Shown here: in pieces, positions 53,437 through 63,974 of the stretch
Layout: each line of letters begins with the position of its first letter
How positions within the stretch are numbered: the first letter of the stretch is position 1
NCBI GenBank assembly: GCA_945873065.1
Contig: CAMCBN010000001.1
Span: 212,534-276,533 of the forward strand
Length of the DNA: 64,000 nucleotides
Reading direction: 5' to 3'
Origin: an uncultured Candidatus Saccharibacteria bacterium
GTDB taxonomy: Bacteria; Patescibacteriota; Saccharimonadia; Saccharimonadales; Saccharimonadaceae
The notes under the pieces: generated by a model
Databases searched by the model: none
What the model was told of the DNA's origin: nothing
The model's input: the letters and a program-made list of their open reading frames with translations, nothing else
Position numbers and translations under genes: made by a program

Positions 53437-54482
53437 ATCTCCCCATCGTTTACACTAGCGAGACCGGCGACGCTGATATATCGTGGTCGGAATTGTTTTT
53501 GAGGTTGTTGTAGCTTGCCGAAATCAAGTTTTTGCCACGGATTAACGACACGAACAGGCATGACGAGATCGTTGGTGTAAAAGTCACCGATACCTGGCAC
53601 GTTGCTGCCTCCGCCGACGATAACGATTTGCTCAATTTTTCGTTTATCACCTATACGGTCATTGTAGTATCGAATAACTTTGCGAATCTCGGTGCTTATG
53701 CGTTTGAGACTTGGTTTTAGTGCGTCGGTTATTTCGGCTTGTCGTGGGCCAGGTGTTAAGCCGTTGAGAACTTTGAGTTGATGAGCGTTTTCAAGTGAAG
53801 TATTGAGGTGTTTTGACAGATCGATTGTGAAAGTGTTACCGCCAATAGCCACACCGCCCGTGAGACGTACAGCGCTTTTATCGAGAACAGCAATATCGGT
53901 ATTTGCTGGACCGATATCTACTACCAGCGTTAAAATGTTGGAGTCGGCGCTGTCGAGAATACGGGCGATGGCGTTAATATTAGGCTCGACGACGACTGGT
54001 ATTAGGTCGACCTCTTTCGCTGCTTGAAGGCAGGCATCGACGAGTTGCTTTGGCACGGCTGACATGACGACAGTAAGTTGGTCCTTGTCGTGTTCAATAA
54101 CCTCATAATCAACATATAATGAACTCAGCGGGATAGGGATGTATTGGTCAACTTCCACTTGGATGGCATTATCTAAATGAGCAGCCTCTTTGGCTGGTAT
54201 TGTAAAAGTTCGCGAGTAAGTACGACTAGTTGGTACGCCGATCACTACGTGGTCGCTGCCGAGGTTGCCGATAAGATGTTCGTTAATGAGAGATTTTAAT
54301 CGCTTGGCCAAATAAGTATCATTAGGGTTGTCGAGCGAAGTTTGTACTTCTTTGGGGTCGAGGTCGAGCGAGCCATATCCTAGTACTAGCCAGCGCTTAG
54401 GGTCGATCGACATAATCTTTACCCCGGTTTGACTGATGTCGAGCCCGATAATACCTTTGTCCCTATAAAATAATTTTGCCAT
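53427..54482 (-). CDS. pilM: Type IV pilus assembly ATPase-fold protein PilM
   Basis: 351 residues, actin-like fold: GLDISQTGVKIMSI phosphate-1 motif, VVDIGPANTDIAVLD phosphate-2, IVIVGGGSNVPGIGDF adenosine motif. Binds the PilN peptide on the cytoplasmic face. A TATAAT box lies about 23 bases upstream of the ATG with a GAGGG ribosome site between, so this part of the operon may have its own transcript. Confidence 0.92.
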   Translation of the reverse strand: MAKLFYRDKGIIGLDISQTGVKIMSIDPKRWLVLGYGSLDLDPKEVQTSLDNPNDTYLAKRLKSLINEHLIGNLGSDHVVIGVPTSRTYSRTFTIPAKEAAHLDNAIQVEVDQYIPIPLSSLYVDYEVIEHDKDQLTVVMSAVPKQLVDACLQAAKEVDLIPVVVEPNINAIARILDSADSNILTLVVDIGPANTDIAVLDKSAVRLTGGVAIGGNTFTIDLSKHLNTSLENAHQLKVLNGLTPGPRQAEITDALKPSLKRISTEIRKVIRYYNDRIGDKRKIEQIVIVGGGSNVPGIGDFYTNDLVMPVRVVNPWQKLDFGKLQQPQKQFRPRYISVAGLASVNDGEIWK

Positions 54483-54545
54483 GAAATACCCTCTACATTT
54501 ACGTCATTATAGCATAAGCATAGTAATAAACGCTAGCGTTTTAGT

Positions 54546-55757
54546 CTATTTTATTTGATTTGCCATACCAGAAATAGGCAACATTACGGCAGCAGCGAGT
54601 AATCCCACCATACCCCCCATGATCACGATCATTACTGGTTCGATGATAGAACTAATACCTTCGATAGCGACATCGACTTCTTCTTCGTAATAATCGGCTA
54701 CTTTGACGAGTACAGTATCTGTTTGCCCAGTTTCTTCACCGACCGATAACATTTGTGACACGATCGGAGGAAATAGGGGATTTTTTTCAATAATACTCGA
54801 TAAATTTCGGCCGTTTTTGACTTGTTCAGCAGCATCTAGCAAGGCATTTTCATAGACTTTATTACCTACGGCTCGGGCTGTAACGCGTAATGATTCTAGC
54901 ACTGCTACGCCAGATCCCATTAGGGCCGAAAATGTTCGGGCGAAACGAGCCACCGCTACCTTCTCGACGATAGCATTAATTTTTGGCACTTTCAGGATCA
55001 TAGTGTGCAGCCATAATTTACCAGCAGGCGTTTGTATATAGCGGCGGAATAGGTAGATACCTATACCGATGGGTATTAAGATAAATATTCCGTAACTAAT
55101 GATGAACGAGCTAAGGCCGAGCATCATTTCAGTTATGGCAGGTAGTTTCGCATCTGGCCCACCTAAACCACGGACAATATTGCCAATCTGAGGAATAACA
55201 AACACCATCAACCCAAAAAATGCAGCAATCGTTATTACTATCAGTACCGTTGGGTAAGTCATAGCGCTTTTAATTTTTTTGCGCATTGATGCATTCTTTT
55301 CTTGTTGGGTAGCAAGGCGCTTGAGGATGTCATCAAGGATACCAGCAGCTTCACCAGCGCGAACCATATTAACGTATACAGTATTGAAAGTTTCTGGGTG
55401 TTTCTCGAGGGCGTCTGCCAAAGCTGATCCACCTTCGACATCGTGGAGTAGTTCAGCGGTGACTTTCTCGAGAGCTTTACTAGTGGTGTGGTCGTGGAGG
55501 GAGCCGATAGCTCGTAGAAGAGGTACTCCAGCTGACACCATAGCACTTAATTGGCGAGTAAACATGACAAGGTCTTCGCTCTTGACCTTGTTGCTGCCAA
55601 AGCCAAAAGTACGTTTCGTCTTAGCAGGCTCTATACTAATTGGTCGCAGGCCTTGGCGGGTTAAACTAGCTAAGGCAGAACCGCGATCGGGCGATTCTAT
55701 AGTACCATTGATAGAATTACTTTTGTTGTCTATAGCGATGTAATTAAACTGAGGCAT
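54546..55757 (-). CDS. pilC: Type IV pilus platform protein PilC
   Basis: 403 residues, GspF family with two homologous helical domains (DLVMFTRQLSAMVSAGVPLL and ARFARTFSALMGSGVAVLES) and three membrane helices. Couples the PilB motor to pilin extraction. AAGGAG precedes the ATG; it starts 12 bp after pilB. A small palindrome AACGCTAGCGTT lies just after its stop and may weaken read-through into pilM. Confidence 0.94.
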   Translation of the reverse strand: MPQFNYIAIDNKSNSINGTIESPDRGSALASLTRQGLRPISIEPAKTKRTFGFGSNKVKSEDLVMFTRQLSAMVSAGVPLLRAIGSLHDHTTSKALEKVTAELLHDVEGGSALADALEKHPETFNTVYVNMVRAGEAAGILDDILKRLATQQEKNASMRKKIKSAMTYPTVLIVITIAAFFGLMVFVIPQIGNIVRGLGGPDAKLPAITEMMLGLSSFIISYGIFILIPIGIGIYLFRRYIQTPAGKLWLHTMILKVPKINAIVEKVAVARFARTFSALMGSGVAVLESLRVTARAVGNKVYENALLDAAEQVKNGRNLSSIIEKNPLFPPIVSQMLSVGEETGQTDTVLVKVADYYEEEVDVAIEGISSIIEPVMIVIMGGMVGLLAAAVMLPISGMANQIK

Positions 55758-55769
55758 AGTTACTCCTTG

Positions 55770-57551
55770 TTATTCCTTTGTGACGCGAAGCACCTCTTCG
55801 ACGGTAGTGTTACCCCGAATTGCTTTGATAAGACCATCGGTGAGCATAGTGGTCATACCTTCGGTTATAGCTTGGTCTTGGATTTGGTTACTAGTAGCGC
55901 CTCCGACGATCATTTTTTGAATTTCTCTAGTATTGCCTAGTACTTCATAGATGCCAACACGTCCCTTGAAGCCAGTGTGGTTACATTCATCGCACCCGCC
56001 GGGATGTGATCGCCATAATTGAGCGATTGTTTCGTTGGTCGTCCCCCAGGGGGTTTCACCACCTACTTTTTGCACGATTGCCTGCGCTTCGAGTTGGTGT
56101 ATGTAATAAAATGTTTGATTTGGCATGAGATGGAAAAGCCGTATGATTTCGGTAACTTCAGCAGGATCTGGCCTATAACTTTCGCGACAATTCATACAAA
56201 GTCTACGCACCAAACGTTGGCCTACCACTGCTTTGACAGTGCTAGCGATCAAAAATGGTTCGATACCCATATCCAGTAAACGTGGCAAACAAGTTGCAGC
56301 GTTATTAGTGTGAAGTGTGGAAAATACCAAGTGTCCTGTTAACGCTGCCTGTACGCCTAGGTTGGCGGTTTCACCATCACGAATCTCGCCGACCATGATG
56401 ATATTCGGATCTTGGCGTAGCAAAGCACGCAACCCTGAGGCGAAGGTCATACCTGCCTTGGCGTTGGTTTGGGTTTGGTTGACACCAGGGATTTTGTATT
56501 CGACAGGGTCTTCAATAGTAGAAATATTAACCTCTGGCGTATTAAGCATCGATAAGACAGAAAAAAGCGAGGTTGACTTACCGCTACCGGTTGGCCCAGT
56601 GACAAGAATCATACCGTTTGGTTCGGTCAAAGCTTGGTTGATGACAGCTAGCGAATGGCCCCAATAGCCGAGCTCCTCTAATGTTACAGCTTGGTTTGAC
56701 TCATCAAGGATACGCATTACGACTTTTTCGCCATCGGTGATAGGTAGAGTACTGACGCGTAGGGCATATTGTTTGCCAGTGACTTTGATCTTAAAGCGAC
56801 CATCTTGTGGCACACGACGCTCGTCGATTTTGAGATTCGATAAGATTTTGATGCGGCTGACTAGCGCGCCGAGGACATTTTTAGGCAAACGATTAACTTC
56901 TTTGAGCACACCGTCGATCCGATAACGCACCTGCACGAACTCTTCTCGTGGCTCGATATGTATATCACTGGCATTACTGCGAATAGCATACTCTAGGAGT
57001 AAATTTACAGTTTGGGCGATAGGTGAGTTTTCGGCCACTTCAGCTTCGGTGACTTTCTGGCTCGAGCCATCATCTTCGCGCTGAATGTCAATAACTTCTT
57101 TTAATTCTTGTGTAACATCGCCACGGTATCCTTCGAGACATTCTAGAATGTTATTGTGAGGAGCAATATAGATGCGAGTGTTTGTGCCAATTTCTTTTTC
57201 GATAAAGTTGACCGCTTGGACGTCATCTGGGTCGTCCATAGCCAGATGTATGAGACCATTAGGATCGATCCGAAAAATAACCGCATTGTATTGTCGCGCT
57301 ATGCGTTCTGGAATACGAGTCAATATGTCAGCAGGTATATCGCGAGGGTCGAGCTCAATATAGGGTATGTCAGCGAAATCGGAATATAATTTAGTCAGTG
57401 TTCTTTCATCAACGATATTGTTTTGAAGTACAATATCTTGGAGGCGCAGGTTAGATGTCGTAGCCTCGCTAACCCATGGCTGCAACTGCTGGCTGGTCGC
57501 TATCCCTCCACTCTCAAGTAGTTTAACTATGATTGAGTCAGATATATGCAT
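55770..57551 (-). CDS. pilB: Type IV pilus extension ATPase PilB
   Basis: 593 residues: N-terminal GspE_N domain (LIHLAMDDPDDVQAVNFIE), then Walker A GPTGSGKSTS, Asp box NISTIEDPVEY, Walker B and the His box TGHLVFSTLHTNNAATCLPR, and the zinc-binding tetracysteine CMNCRES ... CDECNHTGFKG. Powers pilus assembly. First gene of the operon; TACAAT lies 13 bases before the ATG. No pilT retraction ATPase is in this window. Confidence 0.95.
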   Translation of the reverse strand: MHISDSIIVKLLESGGIATSQQLQPWVSEATTSNLRLQDIVLQNNIVDERTLTKLYSDFADIPYIELDPRDIPADILTRIPERIARQYNAVIFRIDPNGLIHLAMDDPDDVQAVNFIEKEIGTNTRIYIAPHNNILECLEGYRGDVTQELKEVIDIQREDDGSSQKVTEAEVAENSPIAQTVNLLLEYAIRSNASDIHIEPREEFVQVRYRIDGVLKEVNRLPKNVLGALVSRIKILSNLKIDERRVPQDGRFKIKVTGKQYALRVSTLPITDGEKVVMRILDESNQAVTLEELGYWGHSLAVINQALTEPNGMILVTGPTGSGKSTSLFSVLSMLNTPEVNISTIEDPVEYKIPGVNQTQTNAKAGMTFASGLRALLRQDPNIIMVGEIRDGETANLGVQAALTGHLVFSTLHTNNAATCLPRLLDMGIEPFLIASTVKAVVGQRLVRRLCMNCRESYRPDPAEVTEIIRLFHLMPNQTFYYIHQLEAQAIVQKVGGETPWGTTNETIAQLWRSHPGGCDECNHTGFKGRVGIYEVLGNTREIQKMIVGGATSNQIQDQAITEGMTTMLTDGLIKAIRGNTTVEEVLRVTKE

Positions 57552-57708
57552 AATACTTACGCTTATTGTAGCTGATTTTAATAAGTCTGGCTAGATATTA
57601 TCGAAAAATTATCGAACGAATAGTAATAAGTTTAAAAATTTCCCTAAAAGCAGTACCACGAAACTTACTGCACGATGAACCAGTCCAAATCTACATATAC
57701 CGCTATGG

Positions 57709-57714
57709 TATACT
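57709..57714 (+). promoter_or_regulatory. -10 box for tsaE
   Basis: TATACT, 7-base gap (TTATATT), ATG at 57722. Confidence 0.62.
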
Positions 57715-57721
57715 TTATATT

Positions 57722-58198
57722 ATGAATTGGCAGACTTGTTCGACCGAAGAGACATTAGTGTTTGGTGAGTGTATTGGTAGGTGTTTAAGTGGTGGTGAGT
57801 GCATAGTACTAGTGGGTGATATCGGCGCAGGGAAGACGACCATCACAAAAGGAATTGCTCGTGGTCTAGCGGTAGTGGATGATATTCAGAGTCCAACGTT
57901 TACGATTAGCCGGGTGTATGATGGTCGCGATTCGATACGCTTAGTGCATTACGATTTTTATCGCCTTAGTGATCCAGGGCTCATGAAGATTGAGTTAGCT
58001 GAATCTCTAACTGACCCGCATGTAGTGACAGTTATTGAGTGGGCTCAGGATGTGTCTCATATTTTGCCAGAGGATCACCTTACTATTGCAGTGACTCCTT
58101 CGGGCGAAAAGACTCGACAATATATATGTCAGGCAGGTGGTGATAAGTCGGCTCGATTGATTAAAAAACTACAAGACAGGATGGAAATTATAAGATGA
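57722..58198 (+). CDS. tsaE: tRNA threonylcarbamoyladenosine biosynthesis ATPase TsaE
   Basis: 158 residues: Walker A GDIGAGKTT, SPTFTISRVYDG, VHYDFYRLSDP and VIEWAQDV, all typical. Works with TsaB and TsaD in t6A formation on tRNAs decoding ANN codons. 4-bp overlap with tsaB. Confidence 0.94.
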   Translation: MNWQTCSTEETLVFGECIGRCLSGGECIVLVGDIGAGKTTITKGIARGLAVVDDIQSPTFTISRVYDGRDSIRLVHYDFYRLSDPGLMKIELAESLTDPHVVTVIEWAQDVSHILPEDHLTIAVTPSGEKTRQYICQAGGDKSARLIKKLQDRMEIIR

Positions 58199-58587
58199 TA
58201 CTCCTATGGAATAGTGCCACAATGATCGTAGAAATGACGATTATCGATGACAATGGTGTGTGTGTAGATTATACGTGGCCAGCAGGGCGTGAGCTTGCAC
58301 GTGATATGTTGGCGTATTTACGCGATCGTCTAGAGCAAGAACATGATGCAACATTTGCAGATATAACAGGTATCGGTGTATATCGTGGGCCGGGTAGCTT
58401 CACGGGGTTGCGCATTGGAGTGGCAGTATTAAATACTTTTGCACGAGAACTACAGATTCCTATCGTCGGGGCTACTGGAGATAACTGGCGAGACCTTTGT
58501 TTGGGACGACTTAAACGTGGTGATGATGATCAGATTATATTGCCAGAATATGGCTCGGACCCGCATATCACCAAGCCGCGTCGTTAG
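58195..58587 (+). CDS. tsaB: TsaB-like protein, short form
   Basis: 130 residues, against about 220 in most bacteria. The N-terminal half of the fold is kept, with GVYRGPGSFTGLRIGVAVLN as the diagnostic block, while the second lobe is missing. Frame is open and coupled to tsaE, so this looks like a genuine reduced form, not decay. It would scaffold TsaD/TsaE in t6A synthesis. Confidence 0.82.
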   Translation: MILLWNSATMIVEMTIIDDNGVCVDYTWPAGRELARDMLAYLRDRLEQEHDATFADITGIGVYRGPGSFTGLRIGVAVLNTFARELQIPIVGATGDNWRDLCLGRLKRGDDDQIILPEYGSDPHITKPRR

Positions 58588-58663
58588 TAGCAAGACCCCC
58601 GTGATAGCAAACAATATTCAAACATAGTCGACAATTAAGTTGCGGAAAACGACGAAAACGCGC

Positions 58664-58677
58664 TACAATAATATTGT
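58664..58677 (+). promoter_or_regulatory. -10 box with embedded palindrome, promoter of rny
   Basis: TACAAT at 58664-58669 within the 13-bp palindrome ACAATAATATTGT. It would give an unusually long leader of about 125 bases before rny. The rest of the 211-bp spacer shows no gene. Confidence 0.4.
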
Positions 58678-58798
58678 CTAGTGAAACGTTTGTGAACTCT
58701 GACAGCTGACTAACCATTAGAAATGTTGATAATACCGGCGTGGGCACGTGTAATCATTGATGTACTAGATACAACGCATACCCGGGGAAAGGAACACT

Positions 58799-60286
58799 AT
58801 GATACAAGTTATTATCGCTATTGTTGGCGTTGCGCTTGGTTTTGCTGGGAAATATCTTTACGATCGTCAGCAAGCTTCGCGCGGAGAGCAGACAATTGCC
58901 AACCAGATCGCGCAGGCGGAGCGTCAAGCTAGTGATATCGTCCTAAGAGCAAAGGACGAGGCGATGCAGATCGAAAATGAACGTCGCAAAGAAATGCAAA
59001 AAACCGAAAATCGTCTACTTGAACGCGAGGCAAGCTTGGATCGCAAATTAGACGAGCTAGATCGCCGTAGTGAGAAATTACGTAAAAGCGAAACAGAGGT
59101 AGAGGAGCTGAAAAATGAAATCCGTGGTATTCGCGTAAAACAACAGGAAAAACTTGAAAAAATCGCTGGCCTTAAGAAAAAAGACGCTGCTGATAAACTC
59201 ATGGCGATGACAGAGCGTGACATTCGTCAGGACTTGACTGGGTTGGTAGATAAATTACAGCGCGAAGCCATGGATGATGCCGAAGAGAGGGCGCAGATGA
59301 TTCTGGTAACAGCAATGGAGCGTATGAGTAGTGAGGTAACTGCCGAACGAACCGTGACTGCTATTAAGCTGCCAGATGATGAAATGAAGGGCCGTATTAT
59401 TGGCAAAGAGGGTCGTAATATTCAGGCGTTGCAGCGTGCGACGGGCGTTGATATCTTGGTAGATGACACCCCTGGTATGGTTGTGTTAAGTAGTTTTGAT
59501 CCTGTGCGTCGTCAGGTAGCGCGGTTGAGCCTCGAAATGTTGATGAAAGATGGCCGAATTCATCCAGGCCGTATTGAAGAGGTGGTCGCAAAAGCTAATA
59601 AGCAAATCGAGAAAGAGGTAATTCGGGCTGGCGAGGATGCTGCTCGCGAGATAGGTGTAGCTGGTATACCAAAGGAAATTTTGCATTTAGTTGGTGAGCT
59701 GAAATTCCGCACAAGTTACGGACAGAATGTGCTTAAACATAGTACTGAAATGGCGCAGATAGCTGGATTGATCGCTGCTGAAATCGGAGCTGATGTGAGG
59801 ACAGTCAAAATTGCCACATTGCTGCACGATATGGGCAAGGCGGTGACGCACAAGATGGAAGGCAAGCATCATCATATTGGCGCAGAGCTAGCTCGCAAAG
59901 CTGGGCTCAGCGAGGCAATTTGCCATGCGATCGAAGCGCATCATGATGACATCGAAGCAACTACACCAGAGGCGATAATAGTACGTGTAGTTGATGCAGC
60001 TAGTGCAGCTCGACCAGGAGCGCGTAATATGAGCGCTGAGAATTTTGTTGAGCGAATGCGTGATCTAGAGAATGTAGCGACGAGTTTCAAGGGTATAGAT
60101 AAGGCTTATGCTATTAGCGCTGGTCGTGAAGTGCGCGTTATCGTTAAGCCAGAGACGGTCGATGACCTTAGTGCCATCAAACTAGCACGTGATATTGCTG
60201 CAAAGATCGAAAGCACTATGCAATATCCAGGCACGATTAAGGTGAATGTTATTCGCGAAACTCGGGCTATTGAGTTTGCTAAATAG
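58799..60286 (+). CDS. rny: Ribonuclease Y
   Basis: 495 residues: N-terminal membrane helix (IIAIVGVALGFAGKYLY), coiled coil to about residue 180, KH domain (GRIIGKEGRNIQALQRATGV) and HD domain (TLLHDMGKAVTHKMEGKHHH). Membrane-bound endonuclease that starts mRNA decay. AAAGGAA before the ATG. Long leader, unlike most genes here. Confidence 0.96.
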   Translation: MIQVIIAIVGVALGFAGKYLYDRQQASRGEQTIANQIAQAERQASDIVLRAKDEAMQIENERRKEMQKTENRLLEREASLDRKLDELDRRSEKLRKSETEVEELKNEIRGIRVKQQEKLEKIAGLKKKDAADKLMAMTERDIRQDLTGLVDKLQREAMDDAEERAQMILVTAMERMSSEVTAERTVTAIKLPDDEMKGRIIGKEGRNIQALQRATGVDILVDDTPGMVVLSSFDPVRRQVARLSLEMLMKDGRIHPGRIEEVVAKANKQIEKEVIRAGEDAAREIGVAGIPKEILHLVGELKFRTSYGQNVLKHSTEMAQIAGLIAAEIGADVRTVKIATLLHDMGKAVTHKMEGKHHHIGAELARKAGLSEAICHAIEAHHDDIEATTPEAIIVRVVDAASAARPGARNMSAENFVERMRDLENVATSFKGIDKAYAISAGREVRVIVKPETVDDLSAIKLARDIAAKIESTMQYPGTIKVNVIRETRAIEFAK

Positions 60287-60306
60287 CGCCGATTTACATG
60301 TAATAA

Positions 60307-61626
<1,320 letters not shown>

Positions 61627-61641
61627 TCTTATAGATTAACG

Positions 61642-61681
61642 CGAGGTTAGGATAAGTGAATCAATCTCCTAACCTCGTTTT
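61642..61681 (+). terminator. Intrinsic terminator after eno
   Basis: CGAGGTTAGGA / TCCTAACCTCG, 11-bp perfect stem with a 14-base loop and TTTT tail. Confidence 0.85.
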
Positions 61682-61735
61682 AACTATGGGTGATCTACGA
61701 TATAATAGCTTGTACAGTTTATTTTATATTTTGTC

Positions 61736-62347
61736 ATGCTACGAATACAAGAAAATCACCATTTACCTCGATTAGTTCGCTGGAAGAATCTTTCCATTAC
61801 AATATTAGCGGTTGGGTGTTTATTTATTGGCGGGTATTTGTTGCTTTTGGTATCAGCGCCACTTGTTGCACCGTATGTTTATACAAAACCTATCGACGTT
61901 AAGTCTTTGCCTAAACCCCAGATAACTGACAATCGCATAATCATCGGTAAGATTGGGGTGAACATACCGTATGGTACCGATGGTAAATTGTCCCTAGATC
62001 GTGGGGCTTGGTGGCGTTATCCAGAGCGTGGTAATCCTATAGATGGTGGTAACTTCATTATTGCAGCGCATCGTTTCAGTATCCAGCCTACGCCGCGTAG
62101 TACGATAGAAAAGTCACCATTTTATAATATAGATAAGTTGACTTTAGGTGATGATATTGTAGTAGATTATAAAGGAAAACGATATGATTATCGTATTACA
62201 AAAATATTTGATGTTCGTCCCAATCAAGTAGAGATAGAAGCGAAGACTAACGATAATCGTCTAACTCTCTATAGTTGTGAGCTAGGTGGAGCGGAAGCGG
62301 GTCGTGTCGTCATAATCGCTGAACGTAAGGGTGAGGTCTTAGAATAG
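61736..62347 (+). CDS. Sortase family transpeptidase
   Basis: 203 residues: one N-terminal membrane helix (LAVGCLFIGGYLLLLVSAP), then a sortase barrel with FIIAAHRFS (catalytic His) and LTLYSCELGGAEAGRVVI (catalytic Cys and Arg). Most like class D/E sortases. Covalently joins surface proteins to wall or to each other. No typical LPxTG substrate is seen in this window. TATATT lies 5 bases before the ATG. Confidence 0.9.
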   Translation: MLRIQENHHLPRLVRWKNLSITILAVGCLFIGGYLLLLVSAPLVAPYVYTKPIDVKSLPKPQITDNRIIIGKIGVNIPYGTDGKLSLDRGAWWRYPERGNPIDGGNFIIAAHRFSIQPTPRSTIEKSPFYNIDKLTLGDDIVVDYKGKRYDYRITKIFDVRPNQVEIEAKTNDNRLTLYSCELGGAEAGRVVIIAERKGEVLE

Positions 62348-62410
62348 ACAACTAGATCAAAAATATAGAAATTTATGGCGAGACTAGCCATTATGCGTTA
62401 ATATAAATGT

Positions 62411-63067
62411 ATGACACAATACGGAAAACTCATAATTAGTCGCCACGGCGAAAGCGAGTGGAATTTATTAGGTAAATGGACGGGGTGGACAGATGTTAAT
62501 TTGACCGACAAGGGCAAAGAAGACACACGACAGTTGGGGAAGTTTCTGCGCGATCAGGAAATCAACATGGTGTACGTGTCTACATTAAAACGCACTCACC
62601 AGACACTCGATGCGCTGATGGAGGGTGCTGGTAGTCCGCTTAGGTCTAGTGATGCTTTGGTTGTGAAATCTGCTGCTTTGAATGAGCGCGATTATGGTGA
62701 TCTCACTGGCAAAAACAAGTGGGAGGTCAAAGAAGAAATCGGCGAGGAAGCTTTCAATGGTATTCGGCGTGGTTGGGATTACCCTGTACCAGGTGGCGAG
62801 ACGCTGAAGGATGTGTATACGCGCGTTGTTCCGTACTTTGAGATAGAAATTTTGCCTCATCTGCAGGTTGGTGAGACTGTTTTGGTAGTGGCACACGGTA
62901 ATACCATCCGTGCATTGATGAAATATCTCGATCAAATCCCAGATGGTGAAATTGGTAAAGTCGAAATGCCTTTTGGTCAGTTACTAGAGTATAAATTTAC
63001 TCCAGACAGCGGATTGCCAGCAGATAAAAAGGTGCATGTTGCCAAGATTGAGCAGCCTCACGCATAA
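62411..63067 (+). CDS. gpmA: 2,3-bisphosphoglycerate-dependent phosphoglycerate mutase
   Basis: 218 residues. ISRHGESEWN with the phosphorylated His, FTGWTDVNLT-type block (KWTGWTDVNLTDKG), LNERDYGDLTGKNK and VVAHGNTIRAL. Interconverts 3- and 2-phosphoglycerate, the step before enolase encoded nearby. Slightly shorter than the usual 228-250. Confidence 0.93.
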   Translation: MTQYGKLIISRHGESEWNLLGKWTGWTDVNLTDKGKEDTRQLGKFLRDQEINMVYVSTLKRTHQTLDALMEGAGSPLRSSDALVVKSAALNERDYGDLTGKNKWEVKEEIGEEAFNGIRRGWDYPVPGGETLKDVYTRVVPYFEIEILPHLQVGETVLVVAHGNTIRALMKYLDQIPDGEIGKVEMPFGQLLEYKFTPDSGLPADKKVHVAKIEQPHA

Positions 63068-63100
63068 TGGGCGAAGTACCTAGTTTTAGTTGGTCGCTAG

Positions 63101-63694
63101 TTACCACAGTAGATCATCGGGTATGTGTAGCCAGCGAGCGATAGAGTATTGCAACAAGAAATTGAAAGCGGCGTAAGCTCCACAGATCAATCCGACCGTA
63201 CGAACCACCAAATCCGGTAATGGTGCAGGTCCGGGGACTATATAGAGTGCGACTATAGGTATGATGCAAGCGAGTAGCTTTATGCCTGCAGCTAGTCTAG
63301 CGCTGATAATCTTGCGTTGTTTTTTGGTAATCTTTTTATCCCTAATCACCAAAGGAATGACAGTGTCTGTCGTTTTTTTGACTACGGCAGAACCAGTTTT
63401 ACCAATATTTCTCGGTAGTGTTAATAGTATGTAAACAGTTAGACCAACAGCTGTCACTAAAACGATAGTTGACAAAATTACAGCAAGTGGTTGCGGTAAA
63501 GATATATCAGTATTGGTTTGGGTGATTTGTGGTGATTGTTGTGTTGGGTCTGGTAAAAAGCAAAGAGTTTGATCATGCTGTAGCAAAGGGTAGGAGTACT
63601 GAATAATCATCCAAGCCCATAAGCACATACAAGATAAATATCCAAGTATCCCGAAAAAATGCGTAACAAATAAGCGTCGTCGTTTGGTTGACAT
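63101..63694 (-). CDS. Hypothetical membrane protein
   Basis: 197 residues with four hydrophobic helices, an extracytoplasmic loop with a Pro/Gln/Thr-rich stretch (DPTQQSPQITQTNTD) and a basic cytoplasmic loop (VIRDKKITKKQRKIISAR). No known family. TATTAT ends 6 bases before the ATG. Confidence 0.7.
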   Translation of the reverse strand: MSTKRRRLFVTHFFGILGYLSCMCLWAWMIIQYSYPLLQHDQTLCFLPDPTQQSPQITQTNTDISLPQPLAVILSTIVLVTAVGLTVYILLTLPRNIGKTGSAVVKKTTDTVIPLVIRDKKITKKQRKIISARLAAGIKLLACIIPIVALYIVPGPAPLPDLVVRTVGLICGAYAAFNFLLQYSIARWLHIPDDLLW

Positions 63695-63700
63695 AACTAT

Positions 63701-63706
63701 ATAATA
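63701..63706 (-). promoter_or_regulatory. -10 box for the last membrane protein gene
   Basis: TATTAT, 6-base gap (ATAGTT), ATG at 63694. Confidence 0.5.
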
Positions 63707-63788
63707 TCACAGTGTATGAGTCTCATGTGGAGTTTGATTGTCACTTCATTGGCAGTGGTTGCTATAGACGCGTTAGTAAAGGGTGTGG

Positions 63789-63794
63789 TATAAT
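63789..63794 (+). promoter_or_regulatory. -10 box upstream of tRNA-Pro
   Basis: TATAAT about 55 bases before the tRNA; a nearer TATAAC at 63832-63837 is 11 bases before it and may be the true tRNA promoter. Confidence 0.4.
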
Positions 63795-63848
63795 ACAGCG
63801 GATGTTTACTTGGGTTGTTTGGGTTACCCAGTATAACGGAATTGATAT

Positions 63849-63924
63849 CGGGGTGTGGCGCAGTTGATAGCGCGCGCGGTTTGGGACCGCGAGGTCGCTG
63901 GTTTGAGTCCAGTCACCCCGACCA
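63849..63924 (+). tRNA. tRNA-Pro (UGG)
   Basis: Acceptor CGGGGTG/CACCCCG, D arm GGCGCAGTTGATAGCGC, anticodon stem CGCGG/CCGCG with loop TTTGGGA (anticodon TGG), T loop TTTGAGT, discriminator A and encoded CCA. Confidence 0.96.
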
Positions 63925-63940
63925 TTAACCTCACACTCAA

Positions 63941-63974
63941 CCCGCGTCATGGTTGACCCATGGCGCGGGTTTTT
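63941..63974 (+). terminator. Terminator after tRNA-Pro
   Basis: CCCGCGTCATGG / CCATGGCGCGGG with a short loop and TTTTT tail, 17 bases after the tRNA. Confidence 0.85.

Noticed and set aside
55279..55743. 154-codon frame antisense to pilC
   Set aside because: Long only because of the low stop frequency opposite this gene; no domain, no ribosome site.
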